Shown here: one piece after another, positions 6,679 to 15,787 of the stretch
Layout of the letters: each line of letters starts with the position of its first letter
Position numbering within the stretch: position 1 is the first letter of the stretch
Assembly (NCBI GenBank): GCA_934466515.1
Contig: CAKSLH010000002.1
Span: 1 to 64,000, forward strand
Length of the DNA stretch: 64,000 bases
Origin: an uncultured Eubacteriales bacterium
GTDB lineage: Bacteria; Bacillota; Clostridia; Oscillospirales; Acutalibacteraceae
Direction: 5' to 3'
Program-made: the position numbers and the translations under genes
Notes under the pieces: model-generated
Told to the model about the DNA's origin: nothing
The model's database searches: none
What the model saw: the letters and a program-made list of their open reading frames with translations, nothing else

Positions 6679-9600
6679 ATGAAAAAAGGAAAGAGGATTT
6701 TTGCACTTCTCTTATCCGTAGTAATGATTTGTACCTTGACGATTACCGGATGTGAGAAAAAAGCTCCTGCCGTAAAACCGATAGCGAAAGTGAATTCCAA
6801 AGAAGCCTACATAGGATTGAAAAACACACAGAAGTGGCTATTTAAGAAGGAGGGCGATACTTGGAAGTTCGACGGAGTATATGCTACAAGAAACGGCAAG
6901 GAAGAGAAAGTATTCTATGGTACCAGCGGAAAGCTTGACGAGGAAGATAAGCTTGTAATGAGTGGTGAGTACTTCAACGTACAAGGGGCTGTCAAAGAAG
7001 AGAATATTGGAAACTATCTTGACGGAAAGGTTACGGATATTAAGTTAGAGGAAAATGATGGAAAGAAATCGTTGCTTCTTACCGGAAAAGGATTTACTTC
7101 CATATTGACAGCAACTAAGGACGATCATTATATTTCCAGAGAAATAACAATTACGGTTCCTAAGAATCTTGTGATTTACGAATCGGAAGTGTCATTTACA
7201 TTGAGAAGTAACCAGAGCGCATTTTATGAATACGGATATGTTCTGACACATGCTAATGATGAACCGCAGACATCGGTACCGTATGCTTTTCCGGCTATCA
7301 CCAGTAAGTTGACTGCACAGGATGATAATAAAAAACAGTTCAACTTTACAGAGGTAATGGATTATTACAACACAAGTGAGTGTTTTAAGACCGCAAGAAG
7401 AAATGAAAACTTAAACGGTTTTGTCGAACTCGGTATAATCTCAACAGATGCGCAATTGATGGCTGATACAGAGTATACTTTGTCCGAACGGATTTCCGTA
7501 AGAGACGGTAGTGAAGAAAGCTACTACGACATGATTGGCGATGCAAGAGCGGAGTACAGTAAAAACTATGATGTTCCGGTGGAACAGATTGCGGTTGCCA
7601 ATGGTAATATGGGAGTCTCAGACTGGATTGATGCAGCATACGGAGCAATCGGAGATATCCTTGATACGAGAGGTAGGCCTACCGGAGATGACGGAATATG
7701 GGGACCTTATGGTTACCAGAACAGTGGTTCGGAAGCATTCGGCTCTATGGATCTGTTAAAGGGATTTGTACGTTATGCTAAGGCGATTGGAGACGAAGAA
7801 TCCTATCAGTTTGGTCTGAAACGTTTAAAAAATATAATCACTCAGGATGAGAATGGTAACGGATACATTATGCCGTTGAATAAATATTATCCGAACAGTG
7901 ATTATCCGAGCGATATGTATTTCTACCGTGCCTGCAATGGAAATGGTGGATATTCTCCGGAAGACAGCTGGGATTCGACGCAGCCGAGAATCGGTTCCTT
8001 TAAGTATTATTCCAGAGTTTTAAATCTTGGGGAACTTGCACTTGTTACCGGAGATGAAGATATCAAGGAAGCATTCATGAGCCTGATGCCATTGGTTAAG
8101 AAGATGCGTGGCGAGGACTTTGAGCAGGCAGTGGAATGGAACTTCGACTGCACGCCGGCAATGGATTATGAGAATGGCGGAAGCGGCGGCGCTGCAGCAA
8201 TGTGGGCAGAGATTATGCTGACAGCGGCAGAAATGGAACAGGATAAAACAGAAAAGAAGGAATATATTGAACTTGCAAAGGGCTCCATCAAACGCTCTAA
8301 TGAGCAGGGCTTCTCTCGTTCATCCTCTCTTCGTGAGTATCCGAAACCGGAGTCCATTGGCTATGCAATACGTGCGAATGTCGAATTATATGAGATAACA
8401 AATGATAAATACTATTTGAACAACGCACTGGAAATTTACAACGGAATTTATTTCTACTATTTTGTTAATTCACATCCATACACCTATTACCAGACAATCG
8501 GTTACGGATATGCTTGCGCGCGAGAACGTTGGGAAGCATTTATGGAAATGGTAGAATCTATTGTACTGGTAACACCGATTTTACAGTATACAGATGATAC
8601 ACAGTTACTGGAACTTATTTATACGACACAGAATTCAGCACTTTGGACTCTGCCTGTGAACGGATATCCGGATGGATACCTTGGCGGGCATTCCGATTGG
8701 CTGGATGCATTGTATGTACCGTTTGAGCAACCTACCGGAGCATTAGGAGATAATCCTACGGTAGATGGCGGAGGAATGAGCTACTTGAGACATTCCAAGG
8801 AATTGTACGGTATTGGTGAAATCTTTACAGGGGCACTGACCTTTGAGACATTTGCAAAGTCGTCAAACAATAAAATTTCAATTTTTGCGTATAATGCAGC
8901 AACAGATAGAAAAGTCAATCAGGAAGAACAGAACTTTAAATTGTTTAATGCCTCGAAAGAGAAAGAAACGACCATCCTGACTTTTGATAACTTCAAAAGC
9001 GGAAGCTATACTGTAAAGGTTGATGAGAAGAAGCTTGGAACATATACGGATGTACAGCTTAGGAATGGCATTCCTTTTACATTAGAAGGAAGAGCTGCAA
9101 AGGCCGTGTATGTTAAGAGAAACGGTGATGCCAAAGATGCAAAAGTAAATGGTGAGACGAAAGCGGATATTACAGCATGTGATTCTGTATCTACAATCAT
9201 TCAGATGGACGGGGAAAAAGCATCTCACTATATTGTAGAAGTAAGTACAAACGAAGCTTTCTCCAAAGACAGTACAACAACATTTATCACTCGTGAGAAA
9301 GAAGCTGAGATTAATCATTGTGAAAACAGCCGTCTGTATGTAAGGGTAACAGCGGTTGATAAAGATGGCAATGCAAGTGCAGCAAAAGCTCTCACTGTGG
9401 AAACAAAAAATCAGGAAATCGGTCTGATTGAGAACTTTGGCTATACGAATCCGACGGATGGATCAAGCATCGGCGGATGGAAAGCAGAAGCACAAAGCTA
9501 TGATGGTAAAATAGCGATCTTATCTGACTGTAATGGGTTTAAGAATTATCCGGATAGTGCAACAAAACAGCCGCAAGGTTATATGGCAGTTTATAAACCA

Positions 9601-11136
9601 CAGTATGCAGGTGAAGATGTAGATGCATTTACAAAGACATTTTCCGTAGACTTGTCTCAATACAGTACCTTTGATTTTTATCCTTACACAAAGAATGTTT
9701 CAAGTAAGTTTTCGCTGAAGGTTACTGTGGGCGGAAATGAAAAAACACTGATTAATAAAGCGGAAGGTTTTGACAGATACTGCTACCGGTTTGATTTATC
9801 GAAACTGGGAACCGGAAAGCAGGATGTAACTGTAACCATGGTATCCGAAGGATATAACCGTGGATTTGCAATAAGCCGCATGATGTTTGTCAAGGATACG
9901 GCATTTGATGGCAAGAGTGATTTAACAGGATTGAAATTCACTTCCAATGCAGAAACGAACAATAAAGATGGCCTTACTATTACCAATCCGGATGATATGT
10001 CAGAAGTGTCAAATAAGAATTATACTCTTGGGAAATTTAATCCGGGAGATTATAAGGAACTTGAAATTGTATCCGGACTTACCTTGAAAATGAACGCGAA
10101 GTATGCGATTGCAGCGAAAATATACAAGGATAGCTCCAATACACCAGTCTACACTTTAAATAAAACTCTTGTATATGCGAAGACACCGACTAAAATTCCG
10201 CTTAGTAGTTTCCCGGGTGGAAATGCAACCTATCGAATGGAAGTTTCTTACTACAGTCATTCCGGTAAGGAAGTGAATTCCATTGATGTAGAGAAGATTC
10301 GTTTAAATGGTGATAAGGTGGCAAGGAAGGTTAATGTTGTAAAGAATGATCCGAAGGAAGGCGTTGTATTAGATGGCTGGAAGAGCAACTGGGCTTTTGC
10401 AAACGCACAGGGATATATTGTTAATACAAATGACGCACAGTCTTACGGAAGTATCTATTATGAAGACTTAACGATTGACCTTGACAAAACACCGGTGGTT
10501 CGCTTTAAAGTTAGTGATGTACTAAATAATACACCGTATACACTGAAAGTTAATGACGGAACACTGGCAGATGATATCCTGATTGTACCACAGAAGGATG
10601 TACCGGGAACATATACGGCGAATCTCCGTGACAGCTTAAAACGCGGTGGAGTAATCAAACTTCGTATGGATTTCTATGTACTGCATGAGGCTTCAAAGAA
10701 TGGTGGAGTTAAGTTTGAAGGGGTAGAACTTCTGACCGGAAAATCACTTTATGAAAATATCAGCAACAAATCGTTTTCCACAACGATTAGTGAAAAGTTC
10801 AATGTAGACCTTTCCAAGACACCGTATATTAATGTCAATATTGCAGATTTGACCTATGATTCCAGTTGGCTGATGTATGTGGAAGAAAACGGATGTCAGT
10901 ATGAACTGAAAACAGTATATGAATCTGTATACGGTAAGATGTACAGTCGTAAGAAGATAGGCTCTTTCAAGTATGATTTACGAGATGTTTTGCCGAAGGG
11001 CAGCGATGTCAGAAATCTGAAGCTGATTATTAAAACAGACGGAGAGAAAACAATGTTGACCTTCCGTTCTATCAGGCTTTCTGCGAACAATGATGTTGAA
11101 GTTTCAAATATACCAGCAACAGTGCGGAACAAATAA
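6679..11136 (+). CDS. giant surface lipoprotein with alpha/alpha-barrel glycosidase-like domain and beta-sandwich modules
   Basis: A 1485-residue lipoprotein. The start ATG 6679 follows AGGAGGT (6666-6672), and an in-frame upstream start at 6625 lacks a ribosome site. The signal peptide ends with lipobox ITGC (Cys25). Residues about 90-290 look like a beta-rich N-terminal domain. Residues about 300-745 are helix-rich with aromatic, Gly and Asp clusters (GIWGPYGYQNSGSEAFGS, YACARERWEAF, VDGGGMSYLRHS), as in six-hairpin glycosidases. About 815-900 is fibronectin-III-like, and the rest (910-1485) is several beta-sandwich modules resembling carbohydrate-binding domains (LIENFGYTNPTDGSSIGGW is a typical module opening). 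I cannot place the barrel in a named GH family, and the catalytic residues are not assigned. The context predicts endo- or exo-action on mannose-rich glycans at the cell surface. Confidence 0.7.
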   Translation: MKKGKRIFALLLSVVMICTLTITGCEKKAPAVKPIAKVNSKEAYIGLKNTQKWLFKKEGDTWKFDGVYATRNGKEEKVFYGTSGKLDEEDKLVMSGEYFNVQGAVKEENIGNYLDGKVTDIKLEENDGKKSLLLTGKGFTSILTATKDDHYISREITITVPKNLVIYESEVSFTLRSNQSAFYEYGYVLTHANDEPQTSVPYAFPAITSKLTAQDDNKKQFNFTEVMDYYNTSECFKTARRNENLNGFVELGIISTDAQLMADTEYTLSERISVRDGSEESYYDMIGDARAEYSKNYDVPVEQIAVANGNMGVSDWIDAAYGAIGDILDTRGRPTGDDGIWGPYGYQNSGSEAFGSMDLLKGFVRYAKAIGDEESYQFGLKRLKNIITQDENGNGYIMPLNKYYPNSDYPSDMYFYRACNGNGGYSPEDSWDSTQPRIGSFKYYSRVLNLGELALVTGDEDIKEAFMSLMPLVKKMRGEDFEQAVEWNFDCTPAMDYENGGSGGAAAMWAEIMLTAAEMEQDKTEKKEYIELAKGSIKRSNEQGFSRSSSLREYPKPESIGYAIRANVELYEITNDKYYLNNALEIYNGIYFYYFVNSHPYTYYQTIGYGYACARERWEAFMEMVESIVLVTPILQYTDDTQLLELIYTTQNSALWTLPVNGYPDGYLGGHSDWLDALYVPFEQPTGALGDNPTVDGGGMSYLRHSKELYGIGEIFTGALTFETFAKSSNNKISIFAYNAATDRKVNQEEQNFKLFNASKEKETTILTFDNFKSGSYTVKVDEKKLGTYTDVQLRNGIPFTLEGRAAKAVYVKRNGDAKDAKVNGETKADITACDSVSTIIQMDGEKASHYIVEVSTNEAFSKDSTTTFITREKEAEINHCENSRLYVRVTAVDKDGNASAAKALTVETKNQEIGLIENFGYTNPTDGSSIGGWKAEAQSYDGKIAILSDCNGFKNYPDSATKQPQGYMAVYKPQYAGEDVDAFTKTFSVDLSQYSTFDFYPYTKNVSSKFSLKVTVGGNEKTLINKAEGFDRYCYRFDLSKLGTGKQDVTVTMVSEGYNRGFAISRMMFVKDTAFDGKSDLTGLKFTSNAETNNKDGLTITNPDDMSEVSNKNYTLGKFNPGDYKELEIVSGLTLKMNAKYAIAAKIYKDSSNTPVYTLNKTLVYAKTPTKIPLSSFPGGNATYRMEVSYYSHSGKEVNSIDVEKIRLNGDKVARKVNVVKNDPKEGVVLDGWKSNWAFANAQGYIVNTNDAQSYGSIYYEDLTIDLDKTPVVRFKVSDVLNNTPYTLKVNDGTLADDILIVPQKDVPGTYTANLRDSLKRGGVIKLRMDFYVLHEASKNGGVKFEGVELLTGKSLYENISNKSFSTTISEKFNVDLSKTPYINVNIADLTYDSSWLMYVEENGCQYELKTVYESVYGKMYSRKKIGSFKYDLRDVLPKGSDVRNLKLIIKTDGEKTMLTFRSIRLSANNDVEVSNIPATVRNK

Positions 11137-11157
11137 TGGATTATTTATTGAATTGGA

Positions 11158-11176
11158 AGCTTTCGAGGCAAAGCTT
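11158..11176 (+). other. small intergenic hairpin between the two lipoprotein genes
   Basis: AAGCTTT (11158-11164) and AAAGCTT (11170-11176) can pair around a 5-base loop, followed by an AT-rich stretch. The stem is weak for a terminator. It may stabilise or separate the transcripts of the two large genes. Confidence 0.4.
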
Positions 11177-11208
11177 TTAATTTAAAATAATAAAGGAGAT
11201 GTAGTCAC

Positions 11209-14200
11209 ATGAAGAAGACATGTAAAAGAATTTTTAGCTTTTTCCTAATAGTGGTGCTGACATTTTTATTTACATTCTGCAGTGCCTGTAAGAAGAAAGA
11301 AGGAAAAAAAGAAGCAAAGACACCAACCATTATGGGTGTAAAGGATGGAGAAACCTATTATTTAGGCAAGGATACCATTAAGCCGAAATTTGATGTCGGG
11401 AAAGGGACTTTGTCCAAAGACAGCAGTGCAGCAGAAGATTTCATTTCAGGCACTGAAATTAAAGAAATTGGTAAGTATAAGCTTGTCGTCAAAAATAAGA
11501 ACAAGACAGCAAAAGCATCCTTTGAAGTCAAAGAGGGTGAGGTAGAATACCCGGGCGAAATGACCGATATGTTTAATATGTCTAAACTTTCAGATAAGTA
11601 TAATATTTCTACTCCTAATTTAAGTGCTTCCGTTACCGATGGAATTTTGACTATGAAAAATGGTGAGGGCGAGCCATGGAGTATTATGAGCAGAAAGTTT
11701 GCAGGCGTAAATGCAACAGAGAATCCGTTCGTCGAATTTTGCGTTACTAAGATTGGAGACGGAGAGGGAACACGTCTGGAAGTGAAACTCTCCTATCCGG
11801 ATAAAAATGGTGAATTAGTTGGAGAAGAAACAGTACTTGTTGCAGAATATGCAGGAACCTATTATGTAGATGTTTTAGGATATGTAAAAGCAAAAAAACT
11901 GAATAAAACAAATCAGGAACTTTGCCTGACACTTGCAGTAGTAGGAGAGAACGCAGGATATGCAGAAATATCAATTGATTATTACCGCAGCGTGAAAGAA
12001 ATTCCGAAAGCAGAAGCAGTAGGCCGTTATATTGATAATACCGAAGAATCACTGAAAGCATGGCGTAGTAATACTGCAACGATTGAAGTAGATAACGGCA
12101 AAGGAACCGTATATGTAACAAACTCCAAAGAAAATGAAGAATGGGGACATATTTTAAAGAGAGTTCAGCTTAATACTGCAGATTACCCGGTTCTTGTAGT
12201 GGATATTGATTCTGTTCATGGTAATGCACAGTGGTCGATGAAATGTGTGCTCAATGACAAAGGCGAAGATATTGCTCTTACAAAGGATATTGCTGCAACA
12301 GGAAAAACAAAAATCAATCTTCTTGAGAAGGGAATCCCAAAGGGAAAGAATGTAACTGTTACATTGAAGTTTAATGTAATAAAGAAGGGCTTTGAAAACT
12401 TTGTAGTTGTTAATGGATTCAGCACAGAGAAAGAAACAAGCGAAACAGCTGCAGAGACTTTCAAAGAATATCCGGGCGAAATGACAGATATGTTCGATAA
12501 CAGAAAACTTAATGATAAATACAGCCTGGACCCGAACTTGACTCTTACTGTTAAAGATGGTATTGTAACCATGAAAAACGGCAAGGGTGATCCGTGGAGC
12601 ATGATTCGAAGAACCTTTAACGGGGTAAATGCTACAAAGTATCCATATGTAGAGATTAAAGTACCCTATGTTGGCGATGGAGACGAAACACGTCTGGAAG
12701 TTAATATCAGTCATCCGAATAAACAGGGTGAACTTGTTGACCAGGAGACACTTCTTACGGTATCTTATAAGGGAACATACTATATTGATATAATGAGTTA
12801 TATTAAAGCAAAAGGTCTGAATAAGACAAATCAGGATCTGTGTTTGATCTTTGCAGTAGTAGGAAAAGAAAATAATTACGCAAAAGTAAGTATTGACTAC
12901 TTTAAGAGTGTTGCGAAGATTCCGGAAAAGAAACCGGTAGGAAGATTTGTCGATTATTCTTCCAATACATTGAGTACCTGGAGAAGTAATACAGCTGTAA
13001 TAGATATGGTTAATAATATGGGTAAAGTATATGTTACAAATAAAAACCCGAAAGAGCCATATGGTTACATTGTTAAGAGAGTAGAGTTAAATACAGAAGA
13101 TTATCCGATTCTTGTGGTAGATGTAGATTCTCTTAATGGTGGAGCTTTCTGGTCAATTAAAGCAATTGTCAATGATAAGGGTGAAGATATAGCACTGACA
13201 AAAGATGTGAAAGCGACCGGAAGATATGAGATTGATTTGATTAAGAAGGGCATACCGAAGAGTAAGAATGTTACAGTCACTCTGAAATTTAATGTTATCG
13301 GCAAGGGTAAAGATGTATATGCAATGGTAAAAGGCTTTGAAACAATGAAGCCTGCACCTGTAGACCCCGGCAAGGATCCGGATATTGTTGATGATTTTTC
13401 AAAAGTCGATTGGTCAAAACCGGCTGCAAACGAAGGAACTGTGGCAATCAATAATAAGAATATGACACTTACAAAATTGGCAGCTAACAATGGTTGGGTG
13501 AAGACGAGCAAGTTAATTACAGTAGATACATCTGCAAAACATGTTCTTAAATTTGGCATCAGCAAAATGGAAAACGCGAAATTTAACGATGAAAGCGTAA
13601 CCTTCGCAATCATTAACCAAAATGGCGAATGGGTGAATATTACACTGTTCGGAAATCAGGTTAAGAAAGAAGAAAGAACTGATGGCGGATGCGATGTGTA
13701 TATTGATCTGCAGAAAACAGCAGTTGAAAAGGGATTAGATCCCAAAAAATTTGTGGGCAAAGATATTGAACTGTTCTTTGAAATAGGCATAGCATACGGA
13801 ACAGATAAAAAGAGCATTACATTTGATGAAATCAGACTGGTTGACAAAATGCCGGAAGAACAAGGAAAACCGGATGCACCGCGTTACGTGGATAACACCG
13901 CAGAAACACTTGCACAGTGGCAGAATAATACAGCCAAAATTGAAGTTGTAGACGGCAAGGGCGCTGTATCTGTAACAGGTACAGATACATGGGGATTTGT
14001 TTACAAGAAAATTCAGTTGAATACAGCAGATTATCCGTATCTTGTTGTGGATATTGATGCGGTAAATAATGTGGATTGGTCTTTGAAGTGTATTGTAGAA
14101 GGCAGTGCTGGAGATGTTACACTGATTGGTGATAATAAAGAGGTTGGAAAACATGAAATCAATCTGTTAGATAAGATTCCATCAAGTAAGAATCTGACGG

Positions 14201-15693
14201 TAACATTGCAGTTGTATGCAGTTGGTAAGGGTGACGGAAAGAATGTCATTGTTAAAGGACTTGAGACGAATGTAGCATCCATGAAAGCACCTGCGCTGGA
14301 TATTGACTTTTCAACAACCAATGGCTGGGTACCTAACGCAACAGATCCGAATCCGATTTCACTTACAGTAGCAGATAATAAAGGAACCTTCACTGTAGGA
14401 GGCACTCAAGGTGGATATGGGGCTATCATATACAATGCAACATTGAACACAAAGGATTACCGTTATATTGTAATTGATGTAGAATCTGCGGATTGTGACT
14501 TCCAGTTACAGGTCAATGACGGCGGACCGAAGTATGGAGCCAAAGAACTTGGAAAACGCTATATAGATATGCAGGCTGTCGATGCTAATTTCCAACAGGG
14601 TGTAAGTGTCGATACAAAGCTTACCTTTTTCTTGGTTGGTGATCCGGGCAATAAGGTGGTTGTAAATAAGATTTATACAACAAATAAATTACCGGACAAG
14701 GATCTGATTGATGATTTCTCTAAGGCTGATTGGAACAAGAGTGATGCCACAGGAACGGTTGAAGTAAAAAATAATACATTAGTAATCTTTAAACCGACCA
14801 CAAATGTAGGTTATTTAAAGGCAAATAAAACTATACTTGTGGACACTTCCGAAAAGCATGTGATTAAGTTTGGCATTAAAGCAGTCTCCGGTATTAATTT
14901 GGATGATGCTGATGACAGATTTAGAATAGAGATTATTAACATGAATACCCCAGAAGGAGTTGGCTGGGTAGTTGCTTCTGCAAATGTTGCAGATATGGTA
15001 GTAATCCATAGAGCTGATGGCGGATTTGATGTTTATTTTGATTTGGATAAAATGGTGACTGCTGAAAAGAAACAGTATCTTATTGGGAAAGATTTAAATC
15101 TGTTCTTTGAAATCGGTGTTAACCATGACCCTGTTGACAAGAGTGTAACTTTTGACGAAATCAGATTGGTTGATGCCGTTCCGGGAATCTCACCGGAGCC
15201 GGATAAAACAGACGGGTATGTTGTAGATGCCTTCACGACCACAGAAGGTTGGTCACAACCGACCGCCGATAAAGGCAGCATTAAGATTGAAAACAACACA
15301 ATGACACTTGTAAAAGCAGCATCAAACAGTGATTTTGCAAAGACAAATAAATTTTTCACATTAAATACATCAGAGAAGCATGTTGTTAAATTTGGTATTA
15401 GCGATTTCAAGGCAAACTGGGATGGAGGATTTACAATTGAAATTCTGAATCAGAATGGCGAATGGGTCGGCTTTAAAATCGAAGGTCAGAATTTATGTAA
15501 GTTTGAAAGAGCGGATGGCGGATATGATGTATACTTTGATTTGAAAGCATTAGCAGCAGAAAAAGGTGTATCGGAAGAAAAGTTTATCGGAAATGATTTA
15601 AAGCTGTTCTTTGAAATAGGAGTTGGCTTTGGAGCAGAAAAGAGCGTAACTTTCGATGGAATCGCACTGGTTGATGCAGTCCCGGCAAACTAA
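11209..15693 (+). CDS. giant modular lipoprotein made of repeated carbohydrate-binding-like domains
   Basis: A 1494-residue lipoprotein (Cys27 in FCSAC) with no visible catalytic domain. After a short N-terminal domain it is built from repeats: type A opens with EYPGEMTDMF at residues 113 and 420; type B opens with (V)GRYIDNT-like strings at 271, 577 and 891; type C opens with DDFSKVDW-like strings at 725, 1165 and 1337; one further module is at about 1028-1160. The order is A-B-A-B-C-B-D-C-C. Each is 130-160 residues, beta-rich, with conserved aromatic and Asp positions (for example RADGGYDVYFDL and LFFEIGV in type C), resembling carbohydrate-binding modules. It follows the preceding lipoprotein by 72 bases and precedes the sugar ABC transporter, so a glycan-capture role is likely but not shown. 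Confidence 0.75.
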   Translation: MKKTCKRIFSFFLIVVLTFLFTFCSACKKKEGKKEAKTPTIMGVKDGETYYLGKDTIKPKFDVGKGTLSKDSSAAEDFISGTEIKEIGKYKLVVKNKNKTAKASFEVKEGEVEYPGEMTDMFNMSKLSDKYNISTPNLSASVTDGILTMKNGEGEPWSIMSRKFAGVNATENPFVEFCVTKIGDGEGTRLEVKLSYPDKNGELVGEETVLVAEYAGTYYVDVLGYVKAKKLNKTNQELCLTLAVVGENAGYAEISIDYYRSVKEIPKAEAVGRYIDNTEESLKAWRSNTATIEVDNGKGTVYVTNSKENEEWGHILKRVQLNTADYPVLVVDIDSVHGNAQWSMKCVLNDKGEDIALTKDIAATGKTKINLLEKGIPKGKNVTVTLKFNVIKKGFENFVVVNGFSTEKETSETAAETFKEYPGEMTDMFDNRKLNDKYSLDPNLTLTVKDGIVTMKNGKGDPWSMIRRTFNGVNATKYPYVEIKVPYVGDGDETRLEVNISHPNKQGELVDQETLLTVSYKGTYYIDIMSYIKAKGLNKTNQDLCLIFAVVGKENNYAKVSIDYFKSVAKIPEKKPVGRFVDYSSNTLSTWRSNTAVIDMVNNMGKVYVTNKNPKEPYGYIVKRVELNTEDYPILVVDVDSLNGGAFWSIKAIVNDKGEDIALTKDVKATGRYEIDLIKKGIPKSKNVTVTLKFNVIGKGKDVYAMVKGFETMKPAPVDPGKDPDIVDDFSKVDWSKPAANEGTVAINNKNMTLTKLAANNGWVKTSKLITVDTSAKHVLKFGISKMENAKFNDESVTFAIINQNGEWVNITLFGNQVKKEERTDGGCDVYIDLQKTAVEKGLDPKKFVGKDIELFFEIGIAYGTDKKSITFDEIRLVDKMPEEQGKPDAPRYVDNTAETLAQWQNNTAKIEVVDGKGAVSVTGTDTWGFVYKKIQLNTADYPYLVVDIDAVNNVDWSLKCIVEGSAGDVTLIGDNKEVGKHEINLLDKIPSSKNLTVTLQLYAVGKGDGKNVIVKGLETNVASMKAPALDIDFSTTNGWVPNATDPNPISLTVADNKGTFTVGGTQGGYGAIIYNATLNTKDYRYIVIDVESADCDFQLQVNDGGPKYGAKELGKRYIDMQAVDANFQQGVSVDTKLTFFLVGDPGNKVVVNKIYTTNKLPDKDLIDDFSKADWNKSDATGTVEVKNNTLVIFKPTTNVGYLKANKTILVDTSEKHVIKFGIKAVSGINLDDADDRFRIEIINMNTPEGVGWVVASANVADMVVIHRADGGFDVYFDLDKMVTAEKKQYLIGKDLNLFFEIGVNHDPVDKSVTFDEIRLVDAVPGISPEPDKTDGYVVDAFTTTEGWSQPTADKGSIKIENNTMTLVKAASNSDFAKTNKFFTLNTSEKHVVKFGISDFKANWDGGFTIEILNQNGEWVGFKIEGQNLCKFERADGGYDVYFDLKALAAEKGVSEEKFIGNDLKLFFEIGVGFGAEKSVTFDGIALVDAVPAN

Positions 15694-15738
15694 GCAATTA
15701 CTGTTTAATTATTTGAAAATATAGTAATAAGGAGAGCT

Positions 15739-15783
15739 ATGGCGTCTTTACAACGATATGTCTGTGAAGACGCCGTAAATTAA
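15739..15783 (+). CDS. 14-codon leader ORF with internal hairpin before the binding-protein gene
   Basis: An ATG at 15739 is well spaced from AAGGAGAG and opens a 14-residue frame (MASLQRYVCEDAVN) ending at TAA 15781-15783, four bases before the next ATG. Within it GGCGTCTT (15741-15748) pairs with AAGACGCC (15767-15774). The following binding-protein gene has no clear ribosome site of its own, so translation of this mini-ORF may be coupled to it, or the hairpin may place the shared ribosome site nearer. The peptide itself has no recognisable function. Confidence 0.4.
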   Translation: MASLQRYVCEDAVN

Positions 15784-15787
15784 AGAA

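Noticed and set aside
11747..12714. Long minus-strand open frames within the modular lipoprotein gene
   Set aside because: They are antisense to repeated coding sequence, are rich in Leu, Ile and Phe as expected from reading such repeats backwards, and have no ribosome sites.
11209..15693. Tandem repeats as a possible CRISPR array or satellite
   Set aside because: The repeats are 390-480 bases, diverged, in frame and protein-level only, as expected for duplicated domains.
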